64,000 nucleotides of DNA. It comes from Candidatus Gastranaerophilales bacterium (GTDB taxonomy: Bacteria; Cyanobacteriota; Vampirovibrionia; Gastranaerophilales; Gastranaerophilaceae). Positions 8,035 through 17,783 of the stretch are shown one piece after another (the first letter of the stretch is position 1; each line of letters opens with the position of its first letter). The translations under genes were made by a program, and so were the position numbers. The stretch lies in assembly GCA_017475485.1 (NCBI GenBank), contig JAFVFO010000049.1, positions 25,440-89,439 of the forward strand, written 5' to 3'. The notes beneath the pieces were generated by a model. That model searched no databases, had not been told where the DNA came from, and was given only the letters and a program-made list of their open reading frames with translations.

Positions 8035-9693
8035 ATGAAAAGTGACGCAATAAAAATAGGTGTTGAACATGCACCACATAGAGCTTTATTATATGCAGGC
8101 GGATTATCGGATAACAATATTAAAAAACCGTTTATCGGTATTGCAAGTTCTTTTACGGATTTAGTTCCGGGACATGCCGGCATGCGCGATTTAGAGCGCC
8201 AAATTGAAAAAGGGATACATTCAGGGGGCGGACAGGCTTATATTTTCGGCGTTCCTGCTGTTTGTGACGGTATTGCAATGGGCCATTCAGGTATGAGATA
8301 TTCGCTTCCGAGCCGAGATTTAATTGCAGATTGTGTTGAATCTGTAGCCAGTGCTCACCAATTAGACGGATTAGTATTATTAACAAATTGCGATAAAATC
8401 ACCCCGGGTATGTTAATTGCAGCTTTAAGGTTAAATATTCCCTCTATTATTGTAACTGCAGGCCCTTCTCTGGAAGGTCATTGCAAAGGTGAAACCTTAA
8501 CATTTATAAGAGGTTCATCCGAAGCCGTAGGCAGATATAGAATTGGCGAAATAACATTAGATAAATTACAGGAAATGGAACATTACGCATGCCCTACTTA
8601 CGGTGCTTGTCAAGGATTATATACGGCAAATACCATGGCTTGCTTAACAGAGGTTATGGGTATGAGTTTATCAGGATGTGCTACAGCTTCCGCAGTTTCG
8701 GCTAAGAAAAGAAGAATAGCATTTGATTCGGGCTTTATAATGGCAGAGCTTGTTAAACAAAACATCTGCCCGAGAGATATTGTTACAAAAGACTCGTTAA
8801 GAAATGCCATTATTATGGATTTAGCTTTAGGCGGTTCAACCAATTCAATTCTTCACTTATTAGCTATTGCGCAAAGTGCCGATATTGATTTATCCTTAGA
8901 TGATTTTGAAGAATTAAGCTATAAAATACCGCAAATTATAAAATTAGACCCATCCAGCACTTTAACTATGACGGATTTTGATAACGCGGGCGGCATTGCA
9001 GGAGCAATTAAAACCCTTTACAAACAAACCCCTGAATTTAAAAATACTAAAAATATCATAGGCCAAACCATAGAAGAAATTGCAAATTTCGCATGGGTTG
9101 ACAGTTCGGTTATTAAACCGTTCAATGACCCTATTACATCAAACCCCGGTCTTGCGATACTCCATGGCAACTTAGCGCCTGAAGGTGCAGTTGTAAAAAT
9201 ATCAGGGGTTGATAAAGATGTATTTGAATTTCAAGGCAGAGCAAAAGTCTTTAACCATGAAGAAGACGCCATGAAGGCTATTGTTGATGATGTTGTTGTA
9301 GCTGGAGATGTTGTTGTAATTCGCTATGAAGGCCCGAAAGGCGGCCCGGGTATGCGCGAAATGCTTGCGCCAACATCATTACTTGTAGGCAAGGGCTTGG
9401 GTAAAAAATGTGCCCTTATAACAGACGGCAGATTTTCAGGCGGAACAAGAGGCTTATGTATCGGCCATATTTGCCCTGAGGCTTGTATGGGCGGTGTTAT
9501 AGGGTTAATTGAAGACGGTGATGAAATTAAAATCAACATCAATAAAAGAACAATTGACCTTTTAGTTGACGAAGAAACGCTGAACAAAAGAAAAGAAACC
9601 TTTAAACCTTATAAAAATGATGTTCCGAGAGGTTATTTATCGAAATATCAAAAAAGCGTTTCTCAGGCAAATAAAGGAGCAATTGCCCAATAG
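8035..9693 (+). CDS. ilvD: Dihydroxy-acid dehydratase
   Basis: A 552-residue Fe-S enzyme of branched-chain amino acid and pantothenate synthesis. It dehydrates 2,3-dihydroxy-isovalerate and -methylvalerate to the 2-keto acids in the cytosol. Diagnostic segments include [19 protein letters not shown] (77-94), [10 protein letters not shown] with cluster ligand C119, [16 protein letters not shown] (C186, C192) and GRFSGGTRG near the C-terminus. Length is standard. ATG 8035 has an AAGGAG site at 8023-8028. The next gene begins immediately after the TAG stop. No other ilv gene is nearby and no leader peptide or T-box is visible. Confidence 0.95.
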   Translation: MKSDAIKIGVEHAPHRALLYAGGLSDNNIKKPFIGIASSFTDLVPGHAGMRDLERQIEKGIHSGGGQAYIFGVPAVCDGIAMGHSGMRYSLPSRDLIADCVESVASAHQLDGLVLLTNCDKITPGMLIAALRLNIPSIIVTAGPSLEGHCKGETLTFIRGSSEAVGRYRIGEITLDKLQEMEHYACPTYGACQGLYTANTMACLTEVMGMSLSGCATASAVSAKKRRIAFDSGFIMAELVKQNICPRDIVTKDSLRNAIIMDLALGGSTNSILHLLAIAQSADIDLSLDDFEELSYKIPQIIKLDPSSTLTMTDFDNAGGIAGAIKTLYKQTPEFKNTKNIIGQTIEEIANFAWVDSSVIKPFNDPITSNPGLAILHGNLAPEGAVVKISGVDKDVFEFQGRAKVFNHEEDAMKAIVDDVVVAGDVVVIRYEGPKGGPGMREMLAPTSLLVGKGLGKKCALITDGRFSGGTRGLCIGHICPEACMGGVIGLIEDGDEIKININKRTIDLLVDEETLNKRKETFKPYKNDVPRGYLSKYQKSVSQANKGAIAQ

Positions 9694-10350
9694 ATGAATA
9701 AACCTTTAATAGTTGAAATTCTCATCTGGTGTATAATTTTAACCGCGATATTTTGCGCAGGTATATTCTGCTATTCTAAAATTTTTGTAGAACCAAATAT
9801 TTATAATATTCAATTTAAAGATATTGACGGTATTACAAAAGGTTCACCCGTTCGCTTTATGGGAATTAATATCGGATATGTCAGAAAATTAGAAGCAAAA
9901 GATAAACATATCAATGTTCAAATTATGGTTACTTCCAAAAACATGAAAATTCCTAACGGAACAATTGCGCGTGTTGAATTCTATGGCTTAGGCGGGTCAA
10001 AATCTATTGAATTAATGCCCTCGTCACCCGAAGGAAATACGGGCATTGTTACAACAAAAACGCTAAGACTTCATGAAATGGTTATGAAAACGGAAGATTT
10101 AGTTGAAGTTTTAGAGGTTATTGAAAAATTAGTAAAAGGTATTAATCCGCCCGCAACACAAAGAATGCTTGAAAAAATATCTGATATTAAAGATGAAAAA
10201 ATAAAAACCATGGGAAGCGATTTGAATGATTTTAAGGTTAATGTTATTGATAAAGCTGATTCCATAAGGAAAAAACAGTCAGAAGTAAACAGAAAAATAG
10301 ACAATATGAATGATGTTGTTGATAATATTAATAAATTTATAAAAAAATGA
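9694..10350 (+). CDS. MCE/MlaD-family lipid-transport protein
   Basis: A 218-residue membrane-anchored protein. Residues 8-30 form one transmembrane helix, residues 36-112 a single MCE domain (FKDIDGITKGSPVRFMGINI and GLGGSKSIEL are typical), and the rest is helical, ending in a coiled-coil-like K-rich tail. MlaD-type proteins form hexameric rings in the periplasm that pass phospholipids between the membranes with an MlaE permease and MlaF ATPase. Neither partner is adjacent here. It starts at the base after the ilvD stop, with a possible ribosome site inside the end of ilvD. Confidence 0.85.
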   Translation: MNKPLIVEILIWCIILTAIFCAGIFCYSKIFVEPNIYNIQFKDIDGITKGSPVRFMGINIGYVRKLEAKDKHINVQIMVTSKNMKIPNGTIARVEFYGLGGSKSIELMPSSPEGNTGIVTTKTLRLHEMVMKTEDLVEVLEVIEKLVKGINPPATQRMLEKISDIKDEKIKTMGSDLNDFKVNVIDKADSIRKKQSEVNRKIDNMNDVVDNINKFIKK

Positions 10351-10387
10351 TTTTATGATATGATTTTTTTGAAAAGAGGTAATTGTA

Positions 10388-11317
10388 ATGCCCAGAGCTA
10401 AAGCAAAAAAAGAAATCGAAGTAGTTATAGACGTTGAAACAACGGGACTGGATTATACAAGAGAAAGAATTATTGAGTTTGCGGGTGTAAAATTAACAAA
10501 CGGCAAAATTACGGATTCATTTGAAACCTTAATTAATCCTCACCAGCATATAAGAAAATCTTCTCAAGCAATCCATGGAATATCTGAAAATGATTTAGAA
10601 GGCGCACCCGAGGAAGAAGAAATTTATCCTAAAATATTTGATTTCATAGGGGACGCTACAATAGTTGCGCACAATGCCATTTTTGATTTTTCTTTTTTAA
10701 ACAGAACTTCAAAAAGGTTGTATGATAAACCTTTGGAAAATAATTATGTTGATACACAAATGATGTTCAAAGAAGTGTATCCGCAAATAGAATCTTGCGG
10801 ATTGGATAATCTGGTTGCTATTTTTCAAGGTTCAAATACAAAGCGCCACAGGGCAATGGGGGACGCTATGGCATTGGCATTAGTGTATCCTAAATTGAAA
10901 AAAATGTATTTTCAAAAGTATAACTGGCAATTATCTCAAATAGAAAATGTTGAATACTTATTTGAAAGATATCTAAGATTGCAAAGTGCAATTAATACAA
11001 TGCAATCTGAAATTCAGGATTTAAAGTCAATTTTTAAAATATATTTTGAAAGAGGGGGAAAAGATATAACTTCAAATACAGGTGAAGTGATGACATACAA
11101 CCATAAGAAAACTTTCCATTACGATTTCCCTCAAATCAAAGATACACTTGAAGAAATAGGCGCATTAACAAAAGCCGTTAAATTAAATAACGCATTTGTA
11201 GATAGACTTGTTGCAGGTAATTCTATATCCGAAGAAATCAAAGATAAAATTAAATCCGCAAGAGTTGAAATTACCGAGAATAAAACCTTTGGTATTATTA
11301 AACCTGATCATAAATAA
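10388..11317 (+). CDS. DnaQ/PolC-like 3'-5' exonuclease
   Basis: A 309-residue protein whose first 170 residues form a DEDDh exonuclease: D15 and E17 in VIDVETTGLD, HNAIFDFSFL carrying the second Asp, and HRAMGDA carrying the final His/Asp pair. Such domains proofread DNA synthesis or trim nucleic acids. The C-terminal 130 residues are helical and lysine-rich, with no domain I recognise. An AGAGGT ribosome site precedes ATG 10388. It may be the replicative epsilon subunit or a stand-alone nuclease; sequence alone does not decide. Confidence 0.82.
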   Translation: MPRAKAKKEIEVVIDVETTGLDYTRERIIEFAGVKLTNGKITDSFETLINPHQHIRKSSQAIHGISENDLEGAPEEEEIYPKIFDFIGDATIVAHNAIFDFSFLNRTSKRLYDKPLENNYVDTQMMFKEVYPQIESCGLDNLVAIFQGSNTKRHRAMGDAMALALVYPKLKKMYFQKYNWQLSQIENVEYLFERYLRLQSAINTMQSEIQDLKSIFKIYFERGGKDITSNTGEVMTYNHKKTFHYDFPQIKDTLEEIGALTKAVKLNNAFVDRLVAGNSISEEIKDKIKSARVEITENKTFGIIKPDHK

Positions 11318-11319
11318 TT

Positions 11320-11403
11320 CTACAGCGCAATTTGTTCAACATTATCAAGGTTAACCTTTTGACGCGCATGCCAAAGGTCATATTGTGCAATTATATAAAC
11401 GAC
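11320..11403 (-). pseudogene. Minus-strand coding remnant
   Basis: Between two plus-strand genes, the minus strand carries a 27-codon open stretch ending in TAG. Its residues (QYDLWHARQKVNLDNVEQIA and a short lead) look like the C-terminus of a real protein. Upstream the frame is closed by TAA and no start codon is present. I cannot name the family. It is listed as a probable remnant on sequence character only, with low certainty. Confidence 0.25.
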
Positions 11404-11532
11404 TTAATAATATTGCTATAAGGTGCAATACATTGTAAACTAACTATTCATATTTCTTAATATGTTTGAAATTCGTTCTATATAATATATCATATTATTG
11501 GGACAATTATACGTTGGATAGTATTATAATAA

Positions 11533-13260
11533 ATGAATGAACATATAAAATTATTAATAGAAGATATCAAAAATTTATGGCAAAAGTTAGATATTAACCA
11601 GAAATTTTCAATTGCCGCACTAATTGTTGCTATGCTTGTTGTAAGCGTATTTTTCATATTCAAAGCAACAGAACCGAATTGGACTATTTTGTATTCTGAT
11701 TTATCAAAAGATGATATCGCTGCAATTTCAGAAAGCCTTAAAAAAAGCGGATATGCCTATAAATTATCTGATGACAAAACCGCAATTTTGGTTAGAAACC
11801 AAGATAAAGAAGATTTAAGAATGTTTGTTGCCGAAAACGACTTAATTAAAGACACTTCAGGCGGTTTTGAACTGTTGGATAATTTGCAATTAGGTTCAAC
11901 TGATTTTAAAAATCAATTGACAAAACAAAGAATTTTCCAAGGCGAATTAACGCGCTCTATTGAAAAAATCCATGGAATTAAAAAGGCAAGAGTGCAATTG
12001 GCCACTCCCGAGCGTTCAATTTTTTCAGATAATGACGAAGAACCTTCCGCAAGTGTGGTTTTAATTTTAGAACCTAACCTAAAATTAAAAGCAAGCCAAA
12101 TTATGGCAATAAAAAACCTTGTTGCCTATTCAATTCCAAGATTAACTCAAGACAGAGTATTTTTAACAGACCAATATGGAAATGCGCTTTCTGACGATGT
12201 TTCAAGAAATTCATCCGATATGCAGACATATAGAACCAATTTTGAAAAAGAAGCGTCTAAAAAAATTAAAGATACTCTTGAAACCATAATGGGTAAAGAT
12301 AATGTATCCGTTCAGGTTACAACAGTGATGGATTTCAACCAAACCCGCGCCACTATTGAATCATATACACCAAACAAAGAAGGTGATGCAGGCGTAATTG
12401 TGGCTCAGCAAGGTGAAAAAGAAGTTTATTCAAATCCTAAGGATTTGCCAAGCAGTCAAACAAATTCTCAAGAAGAAGCTAATCCGACAGACGCACAAAT
12501 TAATGCAAGAAATGAATTAAATCAAATGAATACTCAAGAAGCGCAGCCCGCTGCGGCGCAGGATGAGTTAGCGCTTTCTATGAATCAGACACCTTCAAAA
12601 ACAGTTAATTATGTAAAAGAAGATGAAAACGGCAATAAAAATGACGTTAAAAAATTAAGTTACGAAAAAGAAAAACAAGCAACAACATACGCTGTTACAA
12701 AAGAAATTAAACAAGTAGTTTATGCGCCCGGTTCAGTTGTCAGAATGTCTGTTGCGGTTGCTGTTAATAAAATTTTAACCGATTCGGAAAAAGATGAAAT
12801 TAAATCTCTTGTTATGGCTGCAGCAGGCATGGATACAGCACGCGGAGATGTTGTTAATGTATCAAGTCTGAAATTTACGGGTATTGATAAAACAGAAGAA
12901 ATTAAACAAGATAAAGAACAGCAGGCTGCATTTGTTCTTGAAATTTTAACATTTATCTTTAAAAATGTAGCACCTGTTGTAATAATTATGATACTTGGCT
13001 TTATAGCGTTGAATAATTTTGGTAATGTCTTTAGAACAAAACCCGAGGAGAAAGATTTGGACGAAGAAAATCAAGAAGCACAGCCTGCGTTTGACCCATA
13101 CTTGATGTTACAGCAAAATCAAACAACTACAGACGATTTTTATCAGCAGGATATTCAATTTACTTCTTCGCTTGATAAGAAGAAAAATGAAATTATTAAT
13201 TCGGTTCTTGGTAATCCCGAAGAAGCCGCGAGAATTATCACTTCATATATTAAGGAATAA
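11533..13260 (+). CDS. fliF: Flagellar MS-ring protein FliF
   Basis: A 575-residue inner-membrane protein that builds the MS ring of the flagellar basal body. Transmembrane helix 1 is at about 26-43. It is followed by the ring-building motifs (WTILYSDLSKDD, GGFELLD, RIFQGELTRSI, KKARVQLATPERSIF). A Gln/Asn-rich low-complexity linker spans about 305-360. Helix 2 is at about 474-493. The acidic cytosolic tail ends with NPEEAARIITSYIKE, the FliG-binding segment. fliG follows after 2 nt, then fliH and fliI. No clear Shine-Dalgarno site precedes ATG 11533. Secretin-like relatives in type III secretion are much shorter. Confidence 0.95.
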   Translation: MNEHIKLLIEDIKNLWQKLDINQKFSIAALIVAMLVVSVFFIFKATEPNWTILYSDLSKDDIAAISESLKKSGYAYKLSDDKTAILVRNQDKEDLRMFVAENDLIKDTSGGFELLDNLQLGSTDFKNQLTKQRIFQGELTRSIEKIHGIKKARVQLATPERSIFSDNDEEPSASVVLILEPNLKLKASQIMAIKNLVAYSIPRLTQDRVFLTDQYGNALSDDVSRNSSDMQTYRTNFEKEASKKIKDTLETIMGKDNVSVQVTTVMDFNQTRATIESYTPNKEGDAGVIVAQQGEKEVYSNPKDLPSSQTNSQEEANPTDAQINARNELNQMNTQEAQPAAAQDELALSMNQTPSKTVNYVKEDENGNKNDVKKLSYEKEKQATTYAVTKEIKQVVYAPGSVVRMSVAVAVNKILTDSEKDEIKSLVMAAAGMDTARGDVVNVSSLKFTGIDKTEEIKQDKEQQAAFVLEILTFIFKNVAPVVIIMILGFIALNNFGNVFRTKPEEKDLDEENQEAQPAFDPYLMLQQNQTTTDDFYQQDIQFTSSLDKKKNEIINSVLGNPEEAARIITSYIKE

Positions 13261-13262
13261 TA

Positions 13263-14285
13263 ATGGCAAACATTCGTTTAGAACAAATGACACCCACACA
13301 AAAAGTTGCAGCGTTATTAATTACGCTGGGGCCTTCTGCTGCGTCTGAAATAATGAAAAATATTGATGATGATAATTCATTAGAACAAATAACAATTGAA
13401 ATTGCAGGATTGTCAAAGCTCCCGCAGGAAGTCATAGAAGCTATAGTTGATGAATTTTATACGGTGTTTCAGGCTTCAAGCATGCTTGCCTCCGGCGGTA
13501 TGGCTTATGCAAGGGAATTATTAGAAAAGGCATACGGTTCTGCTGAAGCAAACGATATTTTAAACAGATTGGTAACAATTTTAAATTCTAATCCTTTTCA
13601 GTTTTTTAATGAAGCTGACCCTGTGCAATTAGCTACTTCATTTCAAAATGAAAACCCTCAGTTGATTGCTCTCATTCTTGCATATTTAAAACCCGAACAA
13701 TCGGCAAAAGTATTAAACTGCCTGGCTCCCAATATTCAACACAAAGTTGCCCTTAAGATTGCCCAAATGGAAACAACAAATCCTGAGGTTATATCGGAAG
13801 TTGAAAAAATTGTTGAATCAAGATTTTCAAACATTGTAGCGTCTGACTTCTCAAAAGCGGGCGGTACAAAAGCTCTTGCAAGTATCTTGAACTCAACGGA
13901 CAGGGCAACGGAAAAGAACGTTATAGAAATGATGGAAATAGAAACTCCGGAATTAGCGGAAGATGTAAGAAGCCTTATGTTTGTGTTTGAAGATATTATA
14001 CATCTTGATGACGCTTCTATTCAAAGGGTTTTAAGGGAAGTTGATTCTAAAGACCTTGCAACCAGTTTAAAAGGTGTTAAAGAAGAAGTTAAGCAAAAAA
14101 TTCTTAAAAATATGTCTGAACGTGCGCAAAGCGTATTGTTAGAAGATATTGAATACATGGGCCCTGTCAGAACAAAAGAAGTTCAAAAAGCGCAAAGCAA
14201 AATTGTCGGTATAATAAAAGCTCTGGAAGCTGTGGGCGAAGTTGTCATTTACCGTGATAGTCAAGAGGATGAATTAATTGAGTAA
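13263..14285 (+). CDS. fliG: Flagellar motor switch protein FliG
   Basis: A 340-residue switch-complex protein that links the MS ring (FliF) to FliM/FliN and carries torque-generating residues. The N-domain begins with MTPTQKVAALLITLGP. The ENPQLIALILAYL segment corresponds to the EHPQ FliM-binding motif with one substitution. The C-terminal torque helix holds FEDIIHLDD and IQRVLREVDSKDLATSLKG. The end overlaps the TTG start of the fliH-like gene by 8 nt, implying coupled translation. The length is normal for the family. Confidence 0.95.
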   Translation: MANIRLEQMTPTQKVAALLITLGPSAASEIMKNIDDDNSLEQITIEIAGLSKLPQEVIEAIVDEFYTVFQASSMLASGGMAYARELLEKAYGSAEANDILNRLVTILNSNPFQFFNEADPVQLATSFQNENPQLIALILAYLKPEQSAKVLNCLAPNIQHKVALKIAQMETTNPEVISEVEKIVESRFSNIVASDFSKAGGTKALASILNSTDRATEKNVIEMMEIETPELAEDVRSLMFVFEDIIHLDDASIQRVLREVDSKDLATSLKGVKEEVKQKILKNMSERAQSVLLEDIEYMGPVRTKEVQKAQSKIVGIIKALEAVGEVVIYRDSQEDELIE

Positions 14286-15183
14286 GCTGAATTCGGATAA
14301 AATTAAGTTTAGTGAAAACGGTTTTTTGGTTAATGTATCTGAAGCGGAATTTGGCGATAATCAAATTTCAAAGCAAGACCTAATGTTAAATAGGGCGCAA
14401 GACGAAGCTCAGCAAGAAATTGAAAAAGCAAAACAAATAGCTTCTGAAATCATTGAACAGGCTAATATTGAAGCGGAAAATAAATCGCAGGAAATAATTA
14501 ATTCAGCACAAATTGAAGCGGATAAAATCTTAAAAGAAGCTCAAGAAACCGCCGAAAACATTATGCAGGAAGCAAATGCAAATAAAAATGAATTAATGGT
14601 CAATGCCCAATCAGAAATTGAAAAATCCTCTCAAGAAGGTGCTAAAAAGGGTTATGAGGAAGGCTATCAAGATGCTTCCATGAGATTTTTTGAAGAAAAT
14701 GAAGAAAAAATCAAGGCATTTGATGAATTTTGTTCAAAGCAAAACATTGTAAGAGATAAAATTTTAAAAAATGCTTCAAGAGAAATTTTAAATATTATTG
14801 AAAATATATCAAGAAATGTATTATTGCAAGAGCTTAATGCTGAAATGCTTGAAAAAATAATCAAAAATACAATTGTGCATTTTGATAAAAAAGAAAATAT
14901 AACAATCATTTTAAGCGAAAAATATGCCAAACTTTTATATGAATTGCAAAAGAAAAATCTTGATATTGAATTGAATTTTGAAGATTTTAAACAGTATCGG
15001 AATTTTAATATAATTTATAATAAAGAATTGCCTGATGACACTATTATAATAGAAAATCTGCAAGAGAGATTTTGTGCCTCAATTGAAGCGCAATTAAATA
15101 AAATAATAAGAGAAATCCACGAAAAAACCAAAAACGGAAGTCTTGAAATCGAAGAATATGACGACACTTCATCAATTGAATAA
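14278..15183 (+). CDS. fliH: FliH-like flagellar export ATPase regulator
   Basis: A 301-residue, highly charged protein dominated by an Ala/Glu/Gln-rich coiled coil (about 35-130), followed by a compact C-terminal domain resembling the FliH/V-ATPase subunit E fold. FliH holds the FliI ATPase in check and docks it to the export gate. The assignment rests on position between fliG and fliI and on architecture, because FliH sequences are poorly conserved. The start is TTG 14278, preceded by AGAGG and overlapping fliG by 8 nt. The 3' end overlaps fliI by at least 26 nt. Confidence 0.82.
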   Translation: MSKLNSDKIKFSENGFLVNVSEAEFGDNQISKQDLMLNRAQDEAQQEIEKAKQIASEIIEQANIEAENKSQEIINSAQIEADKILKEAQETAENIMQEANANKNELMVNAQSEIEKSSQEGAKKGYEEGYQDASMRFFEENEEKIKAFDEFCSKQNIVRDKILKNASREILNIIENISRNVLLQELNAEMLEKIIKNTIVHFDKKENITIILSEKYAKLLYELQKKNLDIELNFEDFKQYRNFNIIYNKELPDDTIIIENLQERFCASIEAQLNKIIREIHEKTKNGSLEIEEYDDTSSIE

Positions 15184-16471
15184 CATAATCAATAATACAA
15201 AAACTATTGAGCGTATTGGTGTAATAACGGAAATTATAGGCTTAACTATTGTTGCAGACGGGCCCGTATCATCAATAGGTGATTTATGTCATATAATTCC
15301 GGATAATTCCGGTAATGTAATATTAGCTGAAGTTGTGGGTTTCAGAAAAGATGACGTATTATTAATGCCTCTTGGTTCAATTGAAGGGCTTTGTGCAGGT
15401 GCTAAAGTTATTAATACCGGTTCTAATATGAAGGTTAAGGTATCTGAAAGCCTATTGGGCAGGGTTTTAGACGGACTTGGAAACCCGATTGACTCTAAAG
15501 GCGAAATAATTGCAGATGAATATTACCCAACATCCGCTGAGATTATTAATCCTTTAGACAGAAAACCTATAGATGAAGTATTATCTTTGGGTGTAAGGGC
15601 AATTGACGGGCTTAATACAATAGGTAAAGGGCAGAGAATAGGTATTTTTGCAGGTTCGGGTGTGGGTAAATCCACAACATTAGCCATGATAGCCAAAAAT
15701 ACATCAGCAGACATTAATGTTATAGCCCTTATCGGGGAGCGCGGAAGGGAAGTAAGAGAATTTATAGAAAATACTCTCGGTATGGAAGGTATGAAGCGCT
15801 CTATTGTAGTCTGTGCAACATCAGAACAGCCTGCTTTAGTCAAAATTAAAGCAAGTTTTGTGGCATGTGCAATTGCTGAATATTTTAGAGATAAAGGTAA
15901 AGATGTTTTATTTATGCTCGATTCTGTTACCCGTATTGCGCTTGCACAGCGTGAAGTCGGGCTTGCAACAGGCGAACCCCCTGCAACAAGGGGCTATACC
16001 CCGAGTGTTTTTGCTTTAATGCCAAAGTTTTTAGAGCGTGCCGGTGCTAACAAATTCGGTACAATTACCGGACTTTATACGGTCCTTGTCGAAGGGGATG
16101 ATATGAACGAACCGATTGCAGATACCGCAAGAAGTATATTAGACGGGCATATTGTATTATCGCGTGATTTGGCGCACAAAAATCATTATCCTGCGATTGA
16201 TGTTTTAGCAAGCATTTCGCGTGTTATGAATAATGTTGTTTCTGATGAACATAAGGCTGCTTCGGGTAAAATAAGAAATCTTCTTGCGGAATATCGCAAA
16301 AATGAAGACCTTATTAATATCGGTGCTTATGTAAAAGGGTCAAATCCTTTAACAGATAAAGCTATTGCTTATATTGATAAAATAAATGAATTTTTAATTC
16401 AAGCAACCAACGATAAAACAGATTTTGAAACTTGCAGGGAAGAATTAATCAAACTTTCCGATTTAATATGA
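15158..16471 (+). CDS. fliI: Flagellum-specific ATPase FliI
   Basis: A 437-residue F1-beta-like ATPase that unfolds substrates at the flagellar type III export gate. The Walker A loop GSGVGKST is at 166-173, the Walker B region is LFMLDSVTRIALAQREVGL, and the family signature EPPATRGYTPSVFALMP follows. I chose ATG 15158, which gives a usual FliI N-terminus; an in-frame TTG at 15143 would add five residues and has a GGAAG site, so it remains possible. The start lies inside fliH. Confidence 0.93.
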   Translation: MTTLHQLNNIINNTKTIERIGVITEIIGLTIVADGPVSSIGDLCHIIPDNSGNVILAEVVGFRKDDVLLMPLGSIEGLCAGAKVINTGSNMKVKVSESLLGRVLDGLGNPIDSKGEIIADEYYPTSAEIINPLDRKPIDEVLSLGVRAIDGLNTIGKGQRIGIFAGSGVGKSTTLAMIAKNTSADINVIALIGERGREVREFIENTLGMEGMKRSIVVCATSEQPALVKIKASFVACAIAEYFRDKGKDVLFMLDSVTRIALAQREVGLATGEPPATRGYTPSVFALMPKFLERAGANKFGTITGLYTVLVEGDDMNEPIADTARSILDGHIVLSRDLAHKNHYPAIDVLASISRVMNNVVSDEHKAASGKIRNLLAEYRKNEDLINIGAYVKGSNPLTDKAIAYIDKINEFLIQATNDKTDFETCREELIKLSDLI

Positions 16472-16494
16472 TACTTCAAATGAATTAGATATAA

Positions 16495-16523
16495 TTGATG
16501 ACAGAAGGCAAATTTAGTATAAT
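16495..16523 (+). promoter_or_regulatory. Sigma70-type promoter giving a leaderless pseudopilin mRNA
   Basis: TTGATG (16495-16500), 17-bp spacer, perfect TATAAT (16518-16523). The expected transcription start, about 7 nt on, falls at the GTG start codon at 16530, and no Shine-Dalgarno site precedes that GTG. This predicts a leaderless transcript for the first pseudopilin and separates the pilin cluster from the flagellar operon. Confidence 0.6.
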
Positions 16524-16529
16524 AAAATT

Positions 16530-17171
16530 GTGAAAAAGTATTTAAAAAAATTAAAAGGGTTTACAATGGCGGAAGCTGTGATAGTAATGGCTATTCTCGG
16601 CTTTATTGCTATATTGTATAATGCCAGTGTGCAATTATATAATCCAACGGAAAAAAATTGGCAGACTCTGTCTAAAAAAATGGCAACAAATTTTGAAGAT
16701 GCAACAACAAGTATTCTTTTAAAAAATGCTACTTTAGATGATTTTACATCATTAGCAGACGGTAATGACCATTTTTCAATTAATGATTCAGACGCCACAC
16801 CTAAAATGGCAAAATTATACCGCAAATATTTATCAGATATTATTCTTGATGTTGATACTTCAAAAGAATATTTTAATCAAGAATTAACTGATTATAATAA
16901 AACCAAATTGGGAATTAAGTTAAAAGATATCTATTCCGAGTTTTTCTTTGTAAATGACGGCGTTTTAATGGGATTAAGATTTTATCCTACATGTAATTCT
17001 TCTGAAATGTATGCAAATCCGCCATTGCACAAAGGCAAATTTCAGGTTGACGGCATTTGCGGTTCAGTGTTTTTTGATGTAAATGCTTATAAAGAGCCTA
17101 ATAAATTGGGGTCTGACCAATATATTATACCAATTTATAACAGAGGCATTAAATATAGTAATGATGATTAA
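16530..17171 (+). CDS. Type IV pilin-like/pseudopilin protein 1
   Basis: A 213-residue protein with a class III prepilin leader: KKLKGFTMAEAVIVMAILG, with cleavage expected between G and F and the +5 Glu present. A hydrophobic helix of about 20 residues follows. The mature part has two Cys and a C-terminal module, GSVFFDVNAYKEPNKLG then DQYIIPI, shared with the two genes downstream. Such proteins form type IV pili or type II secretion pseudopili after cleavage by a prepilin peptidase. The GTG start is required to encode the leader. No pilus assembly gene is nearby. The length (213) fits a minor pilin. Confidence 0.82.
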   Translation: MKKYLKKLKGFTMAEAVIVMAILGFIAILYNASVQLYNPTEKNWQTLSKKMATNFEDATTSILLKNATLDDFTSLADGNDHFSINDSDATPKMAKLYRKYLSDIILDVDTSKEYFNQELTDYNKTKLGIKLKDIYSEFFFVNDGVLMGLRFYPTCNSSEMYANPPLHKGKFQVDGICGSVFFDVNAYKEPNKLGSDQYIIPIYNRGIKYSNDD

Positions 17172-17184
17172 AAAGGAGATAAAA

Positions 17185-17775
17185 ATGAAAAAACACGCAT
17201 TCACTATGGCAGAAGCCGTGTTAGTTATGACCATACTCGGTATCATTGCAACAATTATGATTACCACCTTGAAGCCTGCTGAATTTAAAGAAAAAGGTTT
17301 GGCTGTTTTAGCGAAAAAAGTTATGTCCGAACTTGATACCGCAACAACTCAAATCCTTTTAAATAATTCATCAGACGGTACTATGGCAAATTTATATGTA
17401 CCCGGTTCTTCAACTTTATTCAGCATAAATGTATCTGCGGTTAATGCTACACATTCAACAAACCTCGGTAAACTTTATAAAAAATATTTAACAGCTACAA
17501 GAAAAGTCTGCAACTCTGCGGCTACCTGCGGTGCTTGTAACGATTATTCAAATAAATTCTTCTTAAAAGACGGTGTTTGCGTGGGCATTTCGGCAGGTAA
17601 GCCTGCAGCGGCAGTTAATACTTGGTTTCCCGGTGAAACAACCTATACCAGTGAACAACCCGGCTATGGTGTAATATTCTTTGATGTTAACGGTATAGAA
17701 GAACCTAATACATTAGGAAAAGATAGATTTTTAATGCCTTTAGGTGCTGAAGGTATTCAATATGCTACAGACTAA
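17185..17775 (+). CDS. Type IV pilin-like/pseudopilin protein 2
   Basis: A 196-residue prepilin. The leader MKKHAFTMAEAVLVMTILG keeps the +5 Glu, but the residue before the cleavage-site Phe is Ala, not Gly, so processing needs a tolerant peptidase. The body has four clustered Cys (VCNSAATCGACNDY), DGVCVGI, then the shared module GVIFFDVNGIEEPNTLG with DRFLMPL. The true start is ATG 17185 with AAGGAG at 17173-17178; a longer frame back to 17083 overlaps pseudopilin 1 and would bury the leader. The gene is 13 nt downstream of pseudopilin 1. Confidence 0.82.
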   Translation: MKKHAFTMAEAVLVMTILGIIATIMITTLKPAEFKEKGLAVLAKKVMSELDTATTQILLNNSSDGTMANLYVPGSSTLFSINVSAVNATHSTNLGKLYKKYLTATRKVCNSAATCGACNDYSNKFFLKDGVCVGISAGKPAAAVNTWFPGETTYTSEQPGYGVIFFDVNGIEEPNTLGKDRFLMPLGAEGIQYATD

Positions 17776-17783
17776 GGAATAAA

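Noticed and set aside
11525-11530. TATAAT as promoter of fliF
   Set aside because: It ends 2 nt before the ATG, so transcription would start inside the gene, and no -35 box is at the right distance.
15523-15843. 106-residue minus-strand open frame inside fliI
   Set aside because: Antisense shadow of a strongly conserved gene; no ribosome site or family features.
17083-17184. N-terminal extension of pseudopilin 2
   Set aside because: It overlaps pseudopilin 1, would bury the prepilin leader, and a good AAGGAG site precedes ATG 17185.
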